64,000 nucleotides of DNA from Methanosarcina baikalica (GCF_031461075.1 NZ_JAVKPK010000004.1:1-64000); one strand, 5' to 3'. Numbered from the stretch's first letter, positions 35,689 through 44,930 are shown. The notes: generated from the letters alone by a model not told the origin. Translations and numbers: made by a program.

Positions 35689-36588
35689 ATTAAAAAAACA
35701 ACCACTTTATTAGTAACTTTTCTAATTTTAGTATTAATATCGGGTATCGGAGCTGCGGCCGAGATTGTAGTCCAGCCGGAAAATTCGATTCAAACCGCTG
35801 TGGATAATTCGACATCAGGTGACATAATTACCATAAAACCCGGGACCTATACCGAAAATATCAAAGTAACCAAAAATGGTATTACAATAAGGTCAGAATC
35901 CGGAAACCCTGAGGATACAATAATTAAAGCCCGGAGTCCGAGCGCCAATGTGCTCCTCCTGCGAGCAGACAATATAACAATTAATGGGTTTCAGATTACC
36001 GGAGCCACAGAATCCGGCTACTCAGGAATCTGTCTGTCTTCATGTAATAATTGTACAATTGATAACAACAACCTTTCGGACAACTCGTATGGAATCTATG
36101 TCTTGAGTTCCAAAGAGGATACAATCTCAAATAATACAGCTACGAACAATGGAGAATACGGGATTGTTCTCGGAAGTTCCACAAACAATACTCTCTCAGG
36201 AAATACGGCTTCTAACAATAGCAGGGGAGTCCATATCGGAAACTCTGACAGCAACACACTCTCAGGAAATACTGTTCGAAACAACAGTGTTTACGGTCTC
36301 TATATCTGTCCCAGAAGCGACAGGGACCTCATTTTCAACAATTACTTCAATAACACCAATATGACCATTAAAAACGGAATCGAAAATGTCTATAACACTA
36401 CGATAACCGCAGGTACTAATATTGTAGGCGGACCGTATATAGGAGGCAATTTCTGGGCAAAACCTGATGGCACAGGATTTTCCGAAACCGCAATGGATAA
36501 TGATTGGGATGGAATTTCCGATTATGCGTATAACAATATAACAAACAGCGTCTACTCAGATTACCTGCCTCTAGTTGCTTCTAAGTAA
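35689..36588 (+). CDS. Secreted parallel beta-helix protein (NosD/periplasmic copper-binding-like), probable ATT start
   Basis: A 299-residue secreted protein. The first ATG-like start (GTG 35800) lies within the mature protein, after the signal peptide. The frame is open upstream and encodes a standard signal: IKKTTTLLVTFLILVLISG ending GAAA. The only good initiation point is ATT at 35689, seven bases after GGAGG; TAA at 35659 closes the frame upstream. The mature part has about eight beta-helix turns (NCTIDNNNLSDNSYGIYVL, SNTLSGNTVRNNSVYGLYI) and ends with a DNDWDGISDYAYNN segment like calcium-binding dockerin/thrombospondin repeats. Probably cell-surface. Confidence 0.8.
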   Translation: MKKTTTLLVTFLILVLISGIGAAAEIVVQPENSIQTAVDNSTSGDIITIKPGTYTENIKVTKNGITIRSESGNPEDTIIKARSPSANVLLLRADNITINGFQITGATESGYSGICLSSCNNCTIDNNNLSDNSYGIYVLSSKEDTISNNTATNNGEYGIVLGSSTNNTLSGNTASNNSRGVHIGNSDSNTLSGNTVRNNSVYGLYICPRSDRDLIFNNYFNNTNMTIKNGIENVYNTTITAGTNIVGGPYIGGNFWAKPDGTGFSETAMDNDWDGISDYAYNNITNSVYSDYLPLVASK

Positions 36589-36690
36589 CCTGCGCAAATA
36601 AAAGTACATAATTCTAGTAATAAAAATGGTTTACTACGAAGTTTTAAAAACGTAATATGAATTACAATGATTATACAGATTGTAAATAAC

Positions 36691-36737
36691 AGGCACTTTT
36701 AAAAGAATCTCTATTTTCAAAGTGCCTTCTATTTTTT
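36691..36737 (+). terminator. Terminator of the beta-helix gene
   Basis: AGGCACTTT (36691-36699) pairs perfectly with AAAGTGCCT (36719-36727) and the T-rich tract tctatttttt follows. It lies about 100 bases after the stop codon. Confidence 0.75.
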
Positions 36738-36862
36738 GAGACTTTTTATTATTTTCGTTATTATTTTCGGGGTTTTTGATTTATTGCAGTCAATTGCCAG
36801 CGGAATTAAGAGTAAATTTTAGTGATCCCAGAAAATATAAAAAACGTCGTAGTTTCAATTTA

Positions 36863-36921
36863 TAGTTCAAAAAGTTAAAGGTTTATTGTTATTGATTTTT
36901 CAGTTCAACCGCGTAAGTCCT
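36863..36921. repeat. One end of the 7040-7154 MITE-like family
   Basis: The segment ending cagttcaaccgcgtaagtccta matches the reverse complement of the 7040 element over about 55 bases, with an intact terminal core. The opposite terminus is not found upstream, so this is a solo end or a truncated copy. It lies in the promoter region of the following regulator gene. Nothing else is recognised in the 36738-37052 gap. Confidence 0.55.
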
Positions 36922-37052
36922 ATGCTGGAAATGACAGGGCAGTATTAAAAAAGTGAGTACTTCTTATTTTTAGCAGGAGAATACAGTACTTGCCAGTGTA
37001 TATATACAGCTGCGGCAATGTTACAGTACTGCAATGTTTGAGAGGGATTGGA

Positions 37053-37412
37053 ATGATAGACTTTGCCTGTAAAGAATTCAAAATCGAAGACGTGATCAAG
37101 TGTGCCCTTAATCTCACAAAGGCAGACCTCAAGGTTATGAAGTATTTTTTAAATGAAACCGAGCAGTGGGTTGACACTGACTTTCTTTCAAAAAGCCTGA
37201 AACTGGATATCTCCACAATCCAGCGCTCCGTTAAAAAATTGCATGAAAAAGAAATTCTGCAGAGATCGCAGCAGAACCTGGACGGAGGGGGCTATGTCTT
37301 CAAATACAAAATTCACTCAAGAGCTAAAATAAAAAATATTATAATGACTGTAGTTAATTCCTGGGCTGGCAGGCTCGGACAGGAACTTGAAAAATGGGAA
37401 AACGGAGTTTGA
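37053..37412 (+). CDS. Winged-helix transcriptional regulator (small)
   Basis: A 119-residue DNA-binding protein from ATG 37053, which follows GAGAGGGA; the frame is open further upstream but not family-like. The winged helix covers residues 22-85: LTKADLKVMKYFLNE, then ISTIQRSVKKLHEKEIL and the wing QQNLDGGGYVFKYKI. The C-terminal helix (IIMTVVNSWAGRLGQELEKW) may dimerise. TrmB/MarR-like architecture. The next gene starts six bases later, so it probably controls or is controlled together with the Fe-S gene. Confidence 0.8.
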   Translation: MIDFACKEFKIEDVIKCALNLTKADLKVMKYFLNETEQWVDTDFLSKSLKLDISTIQRSVKKLHEKEILQRSQQNLDGGGYVFKYKIHSRAKIKNIIMTVVNSWAGRLGQELEKWENGV

Positions 37413-37418
37413 TTTAAT

Positions 37419-38036
37419 TTGCTTAAAATAACACCTTACCTGGGAGGTCTCGTCCTTATCGTTTCCATCGGAGGGCTCTGGTATCCGGTACTCGGGTACT
37501 TCATGCTGCTGATTTTTGCTGCAATTTTCCTGATCAGCCCTTTCAGAGGCAGATGGTTCTGCGGAAATCTCTGCCCGAGAGGAAGCCTTGTTGACTTTTG
37601 GATCAGTAAAATTTCAAAGAAAAAGAAGATACCTGTCACCCTGCGGAGTCTATGGGTCCGCCTACCGATCTTTTTCCTGCTAATGGGCTTTATGGGGTAC
37701 AGAATAGCAGGCATTATTGGAAGCCTTAACACTTTCGAAAAAATCGGCATGGTGTTTGTGACCATGTGTTTGGTGACAACTGCAATCGCAGTCCTTCTGG
37801 GCAGTTACCTGAGCCCGAGGGCCTGGTGTTCCTTCTGCCCTATGGGAACAGCTCAACGCCTGCTTGGCGGAAAGAGGTATCCCCTGAAATTCACAAAGGA
37901 AAAATGCATTAACTGTAATAAATGCGATAAAATCTGTCCTATGCAGCTTAAAATTCGCGAGAGCGAAACAAAACCTGACTGTATCAAATGCGGGCGTTGT
38001 GTGGCTGTATGTCCTAAAGACGCTCTTCAGTTTTAA
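37419..38036 (+). CDS. Membrane-bound 4Fe-4S protein, NapH/MauN/CcoG-like
   Basis: A 205-residue membrane ferredoxin starting at TTG 37419 with AACGGAG upstream. About four helices alternate with Cys motifs WFCGNLCPRG and WCSFCPMGT, the pattern of the NapH polyferredoxin family. Two C-terminal [4Fe-4S] clusters are bound by CINCNKCDKICP and CIKCGRCVAVCP. It should move electrons between soluble partners and the membrane quinone-like carrier. The regulator lies directly upstream and a large FAD/Fe-S enzyme 240 bases downstream. Confidence 0.85.
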   Translation: MLKITPYLGGLVLIVSIGGLWYPVLGYFMLLIFAAIFLISPFRGRWFCGNLCPRGSLVDFWISKISKKKKIPVTLRSLWVRLPIFFLLMGFMGYRIAGIIGSLNTFEKIGMVFVTMCLVTTAIAVLLGSYLSPRAWCSFCPMGTAQRLLGGKRYPLKFTKEKCINCNKCDKICPMQLKIRESETKPDCIKCGRCVAVCPKDALQF

Positions 38037-38276
38037 TTTTATACAGTACATGTATACAAAAATCTAGTTAAAGTAAAAATAGAGAAAACAAACAGAGAAA
38101 AATAGAATATATAAAAATAATTTATAAATGTACCATAAAAAAGAATATTTCTATTTTAGAAATATATAATATAAATTATAGGGGAGTAAGAAAAACATTT
38201 GCAGAACCTGACTTAGCACGACCATCTGCGCACACTGCAAAGTATCCAAATAGGCCTGATCCAGGAGGAGAAAAAT

Positions 38277-41200
38277 ATGACCACAAAAAATGTACCGGAA
38301 CTTTCAGAAGTCCAGAAAACAGAACTCTCCGAACTCTTCGGGGAATGCGTCAATCTTGACAAACGCGAACGCCGCTATTATAACCATGATATAGGAGCCC
38401 TTCCCCCGCTTGTCAAGAAAGTAATTGGGAACACTGACCCTGCAGCTGTTGTAAAAATCCGGACAGAAGAAGACGTCGTAAAGCTTCTGGAATTTGCAAA
38501 TCTGCATGAGATTCCGGTTGTCCCCCGTGCGGGGGCTTCTTCCGGATACGGCGGGGTAATTCCTACAAAGGGAGGTATAGTTGCCGATGTCACCTTACTG
38601 AATAAGGTCATAAGTATTGATCCCGAAGGGCAAAAAGTTGTGGTGCAGAGTGGAATCATATGGGAAAAGTTAGAACGAAAACTTAAAGAAAGTGGGCTTT
38701 CGGTAAGAACAATCCCTTCAAGTGCTCCTTCTTCGACCGTAGGAGGCTGGCTGGCCCAGAGCGGAGCCGGTTACGGAAGTTATGAGTTCGGCTGGGGCTA
38801 CGAGAGTATGGAAAAAGCCAGGGTTGTCCTTCCCACAGGAGAAATACGGGAGTTTTCAGGCCACGAACTCAAGAAACTGATAGGAACCATGGGGACTACT
38901 GGCATTATCACCGAAATCACGCTAAAGGTCCAGAAGCTTGAAGAGAGAAAAGCTGTTTCTGCCAGTTTCTCCGACGCTTCAGCTCTCAAAAAAGCGGTCG
39001 AAACCATCCGAAAAAAGAACATTCCTCTCTGGTCAATTTCCTTCCTGAACCCTGAGTGGGCGGACATGAAGAATAAAGCGCCCAGGAAACTCCACTATGG
39101 AGAGATCATGGATAAAGACAGACCGGTGCTGCCCATAGCTTACGTCTGTACCTTCATGTACCCTGCCTCCAGGGACGTCTCCGGCCTGAAAGAAGCAATC
39201 GAAAGCGCCGACGGCACGATCCTTTCGGAAGAAATTGCAAAGCACGAGACTGAAGAATGGTTCAAATCAATGAAAGTTAAAAGGCTAGGTCCTTCCTTCA
39301 TCCCCGCCGAGATCCTGGTGCCTTTTGAGAAGATGGACAGTGCTTTTGAAGAAATTAAAAAGAAGATCAAGCTCCCGGTACTTACAGAAGGGATGGTTAT
39401 CAGCGACGGAAACGTCGTACTCCTCTGTTTCATGCGTCACTCCGAGCGTTCCTTACTCTTTAATACAGCCTTTGCTCTTTCCCTGAGCATTTTGAAGATT
39501 GCGGAAGAAAACGGTGGAAGAGCCTATTCTTCCGGGCTTTTTTTCGCTTCCAAGAAAAAAAGTGTCTTTGGAGATAGACTTGCTGCAATTGAAACCTTTA
39601 GAAAAGAATTCGATCCCAACGGAATCATGAACCCTGAAACCCTGGAAGGAAAAGGGATTCTTAACACCGCAGTATCCTTTGGATCTTCCTTCGAACCCAT
39701 GGGCAGGCTTGCGGGGAACATGTCGGGAATAGGCAAAGTATCCTTCAAAGATGAAAAAAACATCCCGGCAAAGGTTGCAGAACTTGCCTACTCCTGTTCC
39801 CAGTGCGGGTATTGTGTGAGCGAATGCGATCAGTATTACGGCCGGGGGTGGGAATCCCAGTCGCCTCGTGGAAAATGGTTTTTTATCAAGGAATACCTGG
39901 CAGGCCGGGAAAAGCTTGACCAGAGGCAAACAAATACCTTTCTTGCCTGCACCACCTGCCAGATGTGCGATTCCCGCTGCGAACTGGACATGCCAATAGA
40001 ACATGCCTGGATGACCATGCGCGGAAAGCTGGTAGAAGAAGAGAAAAAGATGACCTTCCCTCCCTTCGAGATCATGGCTGCAAGTTTGCTGAAAGAAAGG
40101 AATATCTGGGCAAATTACAGAAAAGACAGGGACAAATGGATTCCAGATGAGATCCGGGCAAAAATGAAGGATGAAGCTGAGTACGCTTACTTTGCGGGCT
40201 GTACGGCGTCATTTGTGGAAAATGATGTAGCTGTAGGGGCTGTCCGCATGCTCGACGATGCGGGAATAGAGTTTACAGGACTCTTTGATAAGGAAGCCTG
40301 CTGCGGAATTCCCATGCTTGTTGCCGGAAAATGGGACGTATTTGAGAAGATAATGAGGATGAACGTCTCGAACATGAAAAAGAAAGGCGTAAAAACCGTA
40401 ATCACTTCCTGCCCTGCCTGCTGGCTCATGTGGCATACGGTCTATCCCCAGTGGGCGGAAAAGCTCGGGATTGAATATGGACTTGAGACAAAGCACTACT
40501 CCGAAGTCCTCGTAGAGCGTCTCGATGTCCTTAAGCCAAAGTTCAAGCAGCCTCTGGACAAAGTTGTCGCCTGGCACGATTCCTGCCACCTGGGAAGGGC
40601 AGGGGGCAAAGTGTACGAGCCTCCGAGAGAACTGTTGAAGTCCATCCCCGGAATCCAGTTCAGAGAACTGGAACATAACCGGGAAAGAGCCCATTGCTGC
40701 GGTTCAGTGGTAAGTCTGATTGCCGAACCCCCTGTTGCGTACAGACTGGGGAACATAAGACTCCAGGAAGCTGTTGATGTTAACGCCGATATCATTGCAG
40801 CACTTTGTCCATGCTGTATCTTCCAGTTCCGCGTGGCAGCAGAGAAAAATAACCTTGACATCCAGGCCCAGGACCTCGGTGCTCTGGTGGCGAGAAGTCT
40901 TGGGTATAATATCCCTGACTCTACTTCCTATACCCTGGAGTCGTGGGTTCCCTTCGAAAAGATGATTTCGCTCATGCAGCCCGAAAATATGACTGACCTG
41001 ATGGTTGAACTCCTGCCCCAGATGATGGCAGCGATGCCGGCACCTCTTTCTGCCATGATGAAAATGGTCAAATATGTACCAGGCATGGAAGCTCTGATGA
41101 AACCAATGATGCCAATTATGATGCCCAGGCTTATGCCATTGGTTATGCCGAAAGTCATGCCTGACATGCTTAAAGCTGTGGAAAGAAGAGTTCCTATGCC

Positions 41201-41327
41201 CGATTACATGCGAGAGCAGCTCCCTGATCTTATGCCAAAAGCTATGGAGAATCTGATGCCTAATATGCTTCCGGAGATTATTCCTCTGCTGACTCCACGG
41301 ATGATTGAGTACATAAAAACACATTGA
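38277..41327 (+). CDS. FAD/4Fe-4S/CCG oxidoreductase (GlcD-GlcF/Dld type) with Met/Pro-rich tail
   Basis: A 1016-residue multidomain enzyme. Residues about 50-230 are a FAD-binding PCMH domain (VPRAGASSGYGGVIPTKGG, SSAPSSTVGGWLAQSGAGYG), then a FAD-oxidase C domain. Two Fe-S motifs follow near 510-575 (CSQCGYCVSECD, CTTCQMCDSRCEL), then two CCG domains (ACCGIPML, HCCGSVVSL) like HdrD and GlcF. This fits a D-lactate or glycolate-type 2-hydroxyacid dehydrogenase, with CCG clusters that may pass electrons onward. The last 90 residues are unusual: about 25 Met and many Pro in MP-type repeats. The ATG follows GGAGGAG. Confidence 0.83.
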   Translation: MTTKNVPELSEVQKTELSELFGECVNLDKRERRYYNHDIGALPPLVKKVIGNTDPAAVVKIRTEEDVVKLLEFANLHEIPVVPRAGASSGYGGVIPTKGGIVADVTLLNKVISIDPEGQKVVVQSGIIWEKLERKLKESGLSVRTIPSSAPSSTVGGWLAQSGAGYGSYEFGWGYESMEKARVVLPTGEIREFSGHELKKLIGTMGTTGIITEITLKVQKLEERKAVSASFSDASALKKAVETIRKKNIPLWSISFLNPEWADMKNKAPRKLHYGEIMDKDRPVLPIAYVCTFMYPASRDVSGLKEAIESADGTILSEEIAKHETEEWFKSMKVKRLGPSFIPAEILVPFEKMDSAFEEIKKKIKLPVLTEGMVISDGNVVLLCFMRHSERSLLFNTAFALSLSILKIAEENGGRAYSSGLFFASKKKSVFGDRLAAIETFRKEFDPNGIMNPETLEGKGILNTAVSFGSSFEPMGRLAGNMSGIGKVSFKDEKNIPAKVAELAYSCSQCGYCVSECDQYYGRGWESQSPRGKWFFIKEYLAGREKLDQRQTNTFLACTTCQMCDSRCELDMPIEHAWMTMRGKLVEEEKKMTFPPFEIMAASLLKERNIWANYRKDRDKWIPDEIRAKMKDEAEYAYFAGCTASFVENDVAVGAVRMLDDAGIEFTGLFDKEACCGIPMLVAGKWDVFEKIMRMNVSNMKKKGVKTVITSCPACWLMWHTVYPQWAEKLGIEYGLETKHYSEVLVERLDVLKPKFKQPLDKVVAWHDSCHLGRAGGKVYEPPRELLKSIPGIQFRELEHNRERAHCCGSVVSLIAEPPVAYRLGNIRLQEAVDVNADIIAALCPCCIFQFRVAAEKNNLDIQAQDLGALVARSLGYNIPDSTSYTLESWVPFEKMISLMQPENMTDLMVELLPQMMAAMPAPLSAMMKMVKYVPGMEALMKPMMPIMMPRLMPLVMPKVMPDMLKAVERRVPMPDYMREQLPDLMPKAMENLMPNMLPEIIPLLTPRMIEYIKTH

Positions 41328-41694
41328 GTGTTCTTCGCACACAACCTGTGCAGAAAAGTCGAAGGCAAAGTAGTAGGATTCTTTCGACTTAACTTTTTTA
41401 AAACTCTTGGTAAAACCCTTTTTCCTTAAGTTAGAATATTCTCATTCTCCGGGTCTTCTCATTATCCGGGCCAGCTCATGATTTTACAACAGATATTCCA
41501 GATTAAGGGACTGAAAGCTCTGGACTTGATACACCTGCAAAAATAACCCGGAAATGGCATTAAAAGATCCGGAAGGCCCCCTTTTTCAGATTTGGGAGCT
41601 GAGATCCAGAGGAATTCTTATATAGAAGTGCTTGCATTAAGAATATGAAAAATTGCGCACAAAGGTAACGTGCTCAGTAATACAACTAATTAAA

Positions 41695-41712
41695 ATTCAT
41701 ATGAATTCATAT
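41695..41712 (+). promoter_or_regulatory. Overlapping palindromes just upstream of the thermosome ribosome binding site
   Basis: ATTCATATGAATTCATAT contains two overlapping perfect palindromes (ATTCATATGAAT and ATATGAATTCATAT). It sits just before AAAGGAG of the thermosome gene. Such a site could bind a dimeric repressor of heat-shock genes, which is inference. The rest of the 41328-41731 gap holds no gene; a GC-richer stretch lies at 41560-41600. Confidence 0.4.
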
Positions 41713-41731
41713 CATAAAAGGAGATTGAAGC

Positions 41732-43357
41732 TTGGCAGCACAACCGATATTTATTTTAAGGGAGGGCAGCAAGAGAACTCATGGTTCCGATGCCCAGCAC
41801 AACAATATTATGGCCGCAAAGGCGGTTGCTGAAGCAGTAAGGACCACTCTTGGGCCCAAGGGTATGGACAAGATGCTTGTAGACTCCATGGGTGATGTGG
41901 TTATCACCAACGACGGAGCAACAATCCTCAAGGAAATGGACATCGAGCACCCAGGTGCAAAGATGATCGTAGAAGTAGCCAAAACCCAGGATGCCGAAGT
42001 AGGCGACGGAACCACCACCGCAGCCGTACTTGCAGGGGAATTCCTGACAAAGGCAGAAGACCTGCTGGAAAGCGGCGTTCACCCCACTGTGATCGCAAGC
42101 GGTTACAGGCTTGCAGCAGACCAGGCCACAAAGATCCTGGAGACCATCACTATCAGTGCATCTCCAGAAGATACCGAAACTCTCGAAAAACTTGCAGCCA
42201 CAGCCATAACAGGAAAAGGCGCAGAGGCTAACAAGGAACACCTTTCCAAGCTTGCAGTCCAGGCTGTTAAGTCAGTTGTTGAGGTAAGTGAAGATGGGAA
42301 GATCACTGTGGATATCGAGGACATTAAGATCGAAAAGAGACCCGGTGGAAGCATCGGAGACTCCGAGATTATCGAAGGTGTAATCGTTGATAAAGAGCGT
42401 GTCCACACCGGAATGCCGGAAATCGTGAAAGATGCAAAAGTCCTGCTCTTGAGCGTGCCCATCGAACTCAAGAAGACCGAAACCAAAGCCGAAATAAAGA
42501 TCACTACCCCTGACCAGATGCAGCTCTTCTTAGATCAGGAAGAAGCCATGCTCAGGGAAATCGTGGAAAAGGTAATCAGGACAGGCGCAAATGTTGTCTT
42601 CTGCCAGAAGGGAATCGACGACCTTGCCCAGTATTACCTGACAAAAGCAGGGATCTTCGCCATGCGCAGGGTCAAGAAAAGTGACATGGACAAGCTCTCC
42701 CGCGCGACAGATGCACGGATTATCACCAGCATGGATGAAATTGAGGAGTCCGACCTCGGCTATGCCGGTCTTGTAGAAGAAAAGGACGTTACAGGTTCCA
42801 GAATGACCTTCGTCACAGGCTGCAAGGACAGCAAGACCACCTCAATTCTCCTTCGCGGTGGTACCGAGCATGTAGTTGAAGGAATTGAGAGAGCTCTCGA
42901 AGATGCCCTCAGAGTCGTGGGCGTTGCCCTCGAAGACCAGAAGATTGTTGTGGGCGGAGGCTCACCTGAAATCGAACTGGCCCTCAGGCTCAAAGAATAT
43001 GCAGCAACCCTTAAAGGCAGAGAACAGCTTGCTGTAATGAAGTTCGCCGAGTCCCTCGAGATCATTCCCCAGACCCTTGCCGAAAATGCAGGGCTTGACC
43101 CCATTGATATGCTTGTGGAAATGCGCTCCCAGCATGAAAAGGGCAACAAGCGAGCAGGGCTTAATGTCTATACCGGGAAGATTGAAGACATGTTCGAAAA
43201 CAATGTTGTCGAACCTCTCAGGATCAAGACCCAGGCAATCAACGCAGCCACAGAAGCTGCAATTATGATTCTCAGAATCGATGATGTAATCGCCTCAGCC
43301 GGCGGTGGAAGAGCAGGTCCGGGCGGTCCGGGCGGCGAAATGCCTGAAGATATGTAA
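41732..43357 (+). CDS. Thermosome subunit (group II chaperonin)
   Basis: A 541-residue chaperonin subunit, starting at TTG 41732 after AAAGGAG. ATP-binding motifs are intact: TLGPKGMDKMLVD, NDGATILKEMDIEHP, GDGTTTAAVLAGE, and the late GGGSPEIELALRL. The C-terminus is a Gly/Pro-rich tail (GGGRAGPGGPGGEMPEDM) pointing into the ring cavity. Methanosarcina species have several paralogs; which one this is cannot be decided. It folds proteins inside a double ring with a built-in lid. Confidence 0.95.
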   Translation: MAAQPIFILREGSKRTHGSDAQHNNIMAAKAVAEAVRTTLGPKGMDKMLVDSMGDVVITNDGATILKEMDIEHPGAKMIVEVAKTQDAEVGDGTTTAAVLAGEFLTKAEDLLESGVHPTVIASGYRLAADQATKILETITISASPEDTETLEKLAATAITGKGAEANKEHLSKLAVQAVKSVVEVSEDGKITVDIEDIKIEKRPGGSIGDSEIIEGVIVDKERVHTGMPEIVKDAKVLLLSVPIELKKTETKAEIKITTPDQMQLFLDQEEAMLREIVEKVIRTGANVVFCQKGIDDLAQYYLTKAGIFAMRRVKKSDMDKLSRATDARIITSMDEIEESDLGYAGLVEEKDVTGSRMTFVTGCKDSKTTSILLRGGTEHVVEGIERALEDALRVVGVALEDQKIVVGGGSPEIELALRLKEYAATLKGREQLAVMKFAESLEIIPQTLAENAGLDPIDMLVEMRSQHEKGNKRAGLNVYTGKIEDMFENNVVEPLRIKTQAINAATEAAIMILRIDDVIASAGGGRAGPGGPGGEMPEDM

Positions 43358-43380
43358 AACAATTTAGAATATAAATTAAG

Positions 43381-43423
43381 GGTTACCGGAAAAAGTTCAG
43401 ATTTCCGGAACCTTATTTTTTTG
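43381..43423 (+). terminator. Terminator of the thermosome gene
   Basis: GGTTACCGGAAA pairs with TTTCCGGAACC around a short loop and is followed by ttattttttt. It lies 24 bases after the stop codon. Confidence 0.75.
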
Positions 43424-43622
43424 CTCTGATTTTCAAAAAAGAGCCTTTTTTTCAGGAAGTTTTTCTCAAATTATAAGCCCTTATGTGTACGTAAGTCTAT
43501 TTTTGTGTGGCAACACAAAGGCATTTCCAAACGAAAATATTGAAAAATTAAAGAAAAATAAGTTTTAGAACTGTTTTTAAAGCAGGCGTAGTTACTAAAT
43601 TGCACGGTAATTGGTAAAATAG

Positions 43623-44012
43623 TCATCTGGCTTCGTAGCAGGAAATTTCCCTGGCGTCTACTCTCACCGGTTTTCCGAGTTCGTTTGAAACAACATTTCT
43701 TACCCGTGCCATGCACCTGCATTCAAGCTGGATACGGGCCGACATGGCTTCTCGCTCTTCAATATAGAGATCGTTTGAACTGAGAATAGAATGAACCGAG
43801 ACCTGCTTCTGTACAACCTTTGCTATGAGACCTTGAGTCCCATCCGTTAGGTCCTGAAGGCTTGTAGAGGTCAGGAGGACGTTCTCCCCTGCACTTAGCC
43901 CGAGTACCCCTACAAAATTTTGAGGACTCCGAATCTCAAGAGTCCTGAGATTATGTTTCTTCAGGATCTCGATCAGAGAATCAGCAATTCCTGTTAACGC
44001 GATGTACTCCAT
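43623..44012 (-). CDS. DUF473 family protein
   Basis: A 129-residue protein of a methanogen-specific conserved family. The start EYIALTGIADSLIEILKKHN and the strand-rich core (SAGENVLLTSTSLQDLTDGT) match DUF473 as I remember it. The C-terminus has cysteines in LECRCMARV and EISCYEAR. Function unknown. It starts four bases after the PAC2-family gene ends, so the two are cotranscribed. Confidence 0.75.
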   Translation of the reverse strand: MEYIALTGIADSLIEILKKHNLRTLEIRSPQNFVGVLGLSAGENVLLTSTSLQDLTDGTQGLIAKVVQKQVSVHSILSSNDLYIEEREAMSARIQLECRCMARVRNVVSNELGKPVRVDAREISCYEAR

Positions 44013-44016
44013 GGGA

Positions 44017-44763
44017 TCACCCGTACATTGGGAACTCCTTTTTCACTTCTCCTTTCTGTTCAGTAGTCTGAACATCTTCAGCAAGCCTCTGGAGCTCGAA
44101 TTCTATGCGTTCAGCCTGCTCTTTAAGCCTGTCTGTATTTATTGAAAGCCCATATAGCTCGTTTAAAACCCCAATAACAGCAGAAGCGGCCCTTGGATCA
44201 GGATTTTGAGTTCGAGTAGCACCAAGCAAGCTAAACGCAGGGATCTCACGCAGCAGACATTCAGCCATTACGCTGCCCGAAATTCCGGAGATAGTCCCCA
44301 TCTGGAATACCTCTACCTTATCTTTGATCTTATCCAGCATCTCAGGAGTGGTGGCTGCCCCGAAGACTTTGAGCCCCCCATCCATGATGGCAATCCCTGC
44401 AATAGAAGCGACCTCTTTTACATTAATGGACTCAGCCCAGTCCACCAGAGCATTGCTAACATCGTAAGAGATAGTGTGGCTGATAGGAATATCGGAGATT
44501 ACAATAATCAGGTTGTGCTCCACGTTTTCGTAAATTCTCACAGGCATATTTATAAGCCCCTCATAAAGCACTGCAATAGAGGGAAAATACCTGGATTCAA
44601 TAGAGCCGATATATTCCATTTTCAATTCTTCGATCATATGCTGACTTGCAATATTCCCCACAAGCCCGATTCCGGGAAAACCCTCAATCAAAACAGGATT
44701 TTTTGACTTCACGGGTCTTGTAATAATTTTTACATCATTGTTGTCATAATCTGTAGTTGACAA
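44017..44763 (-). CDS. PAC2 family protein (proteasome assembly chaperone-like)
   Basis: A 248-residue protein with the PAC2 fold. The start of the domain reads VLIEGFPGIGLVGNIASQHM, followed by ESRYFPSIAVLYEGLIN and the family segment GTISGISGSVMAECLLREIP. The C-terminal helix is charged and coiled (LKEQAERIEFELQRLAEDVQ). Archaeal PbaA/PbaB proteins of this type are linked to proteasome assembly or other chaperone roles. It is cotranscribed with the DUF473 gene. Confidence 0.85.
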   Translation of the reverse strand: MSTTDYDNNDVKIITRPVKSKNPVLIEGFPGIGLVGNIASQHMIEELKMEYIGSIESRYFPSIAVLYEGLINMPVRIYENVEHNLIIVISDIPISHTISYDVSNALVDWAESINVKEVASIAGIAIMDGGLKVFGAATTPEMLDKIKDKVEVFQMGTISGISGSVMAECLLREIPAFSLLGATRTQNPDPRAASAVIGVLNELYGLSINTDRLKEQAERIEFELQRLAEDVQTTEQKGEVKKEFPMYG

Positions 44764-44912
44764 GTAACCACCTCGACGAAATACAACCCCTATGGTAATA
44801 TTTGACCTAATCCTAGATAAACAAGTTTCTCAGCAGCCCGGATCTGCTTCACTTCCCTCACATACGTTAATAAAAAATATTCAATAGATCCGGGTTTATT
44901 GATACTCTAACC

Positions 44913-44930
44913 CTCTTTTTATAAAAAGAG
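44913..44930. promoter_or_regulatory. Perfect 18-base palindrome between divergent genes
   Basis: CTCTTTTTATAAAAAGAG lies in the 373-base gap between the PAC2 gene (reading left) and the gene at 45137 (reading right). It includes a TATA-like core. It could be an operator or a promoter element; the AT-rich setting makes some palindromes expected by chance. No gene lies in 44764-45136. Confidence 0.35.

Noticed and set aside
40704..41342. A 212-residue minus-strand frame opposite the Met/Pro-rich tail
   Set aside because: It is rich in His and arises from the antisense of ATG/CCN codons of the real gene; no family resemblance.
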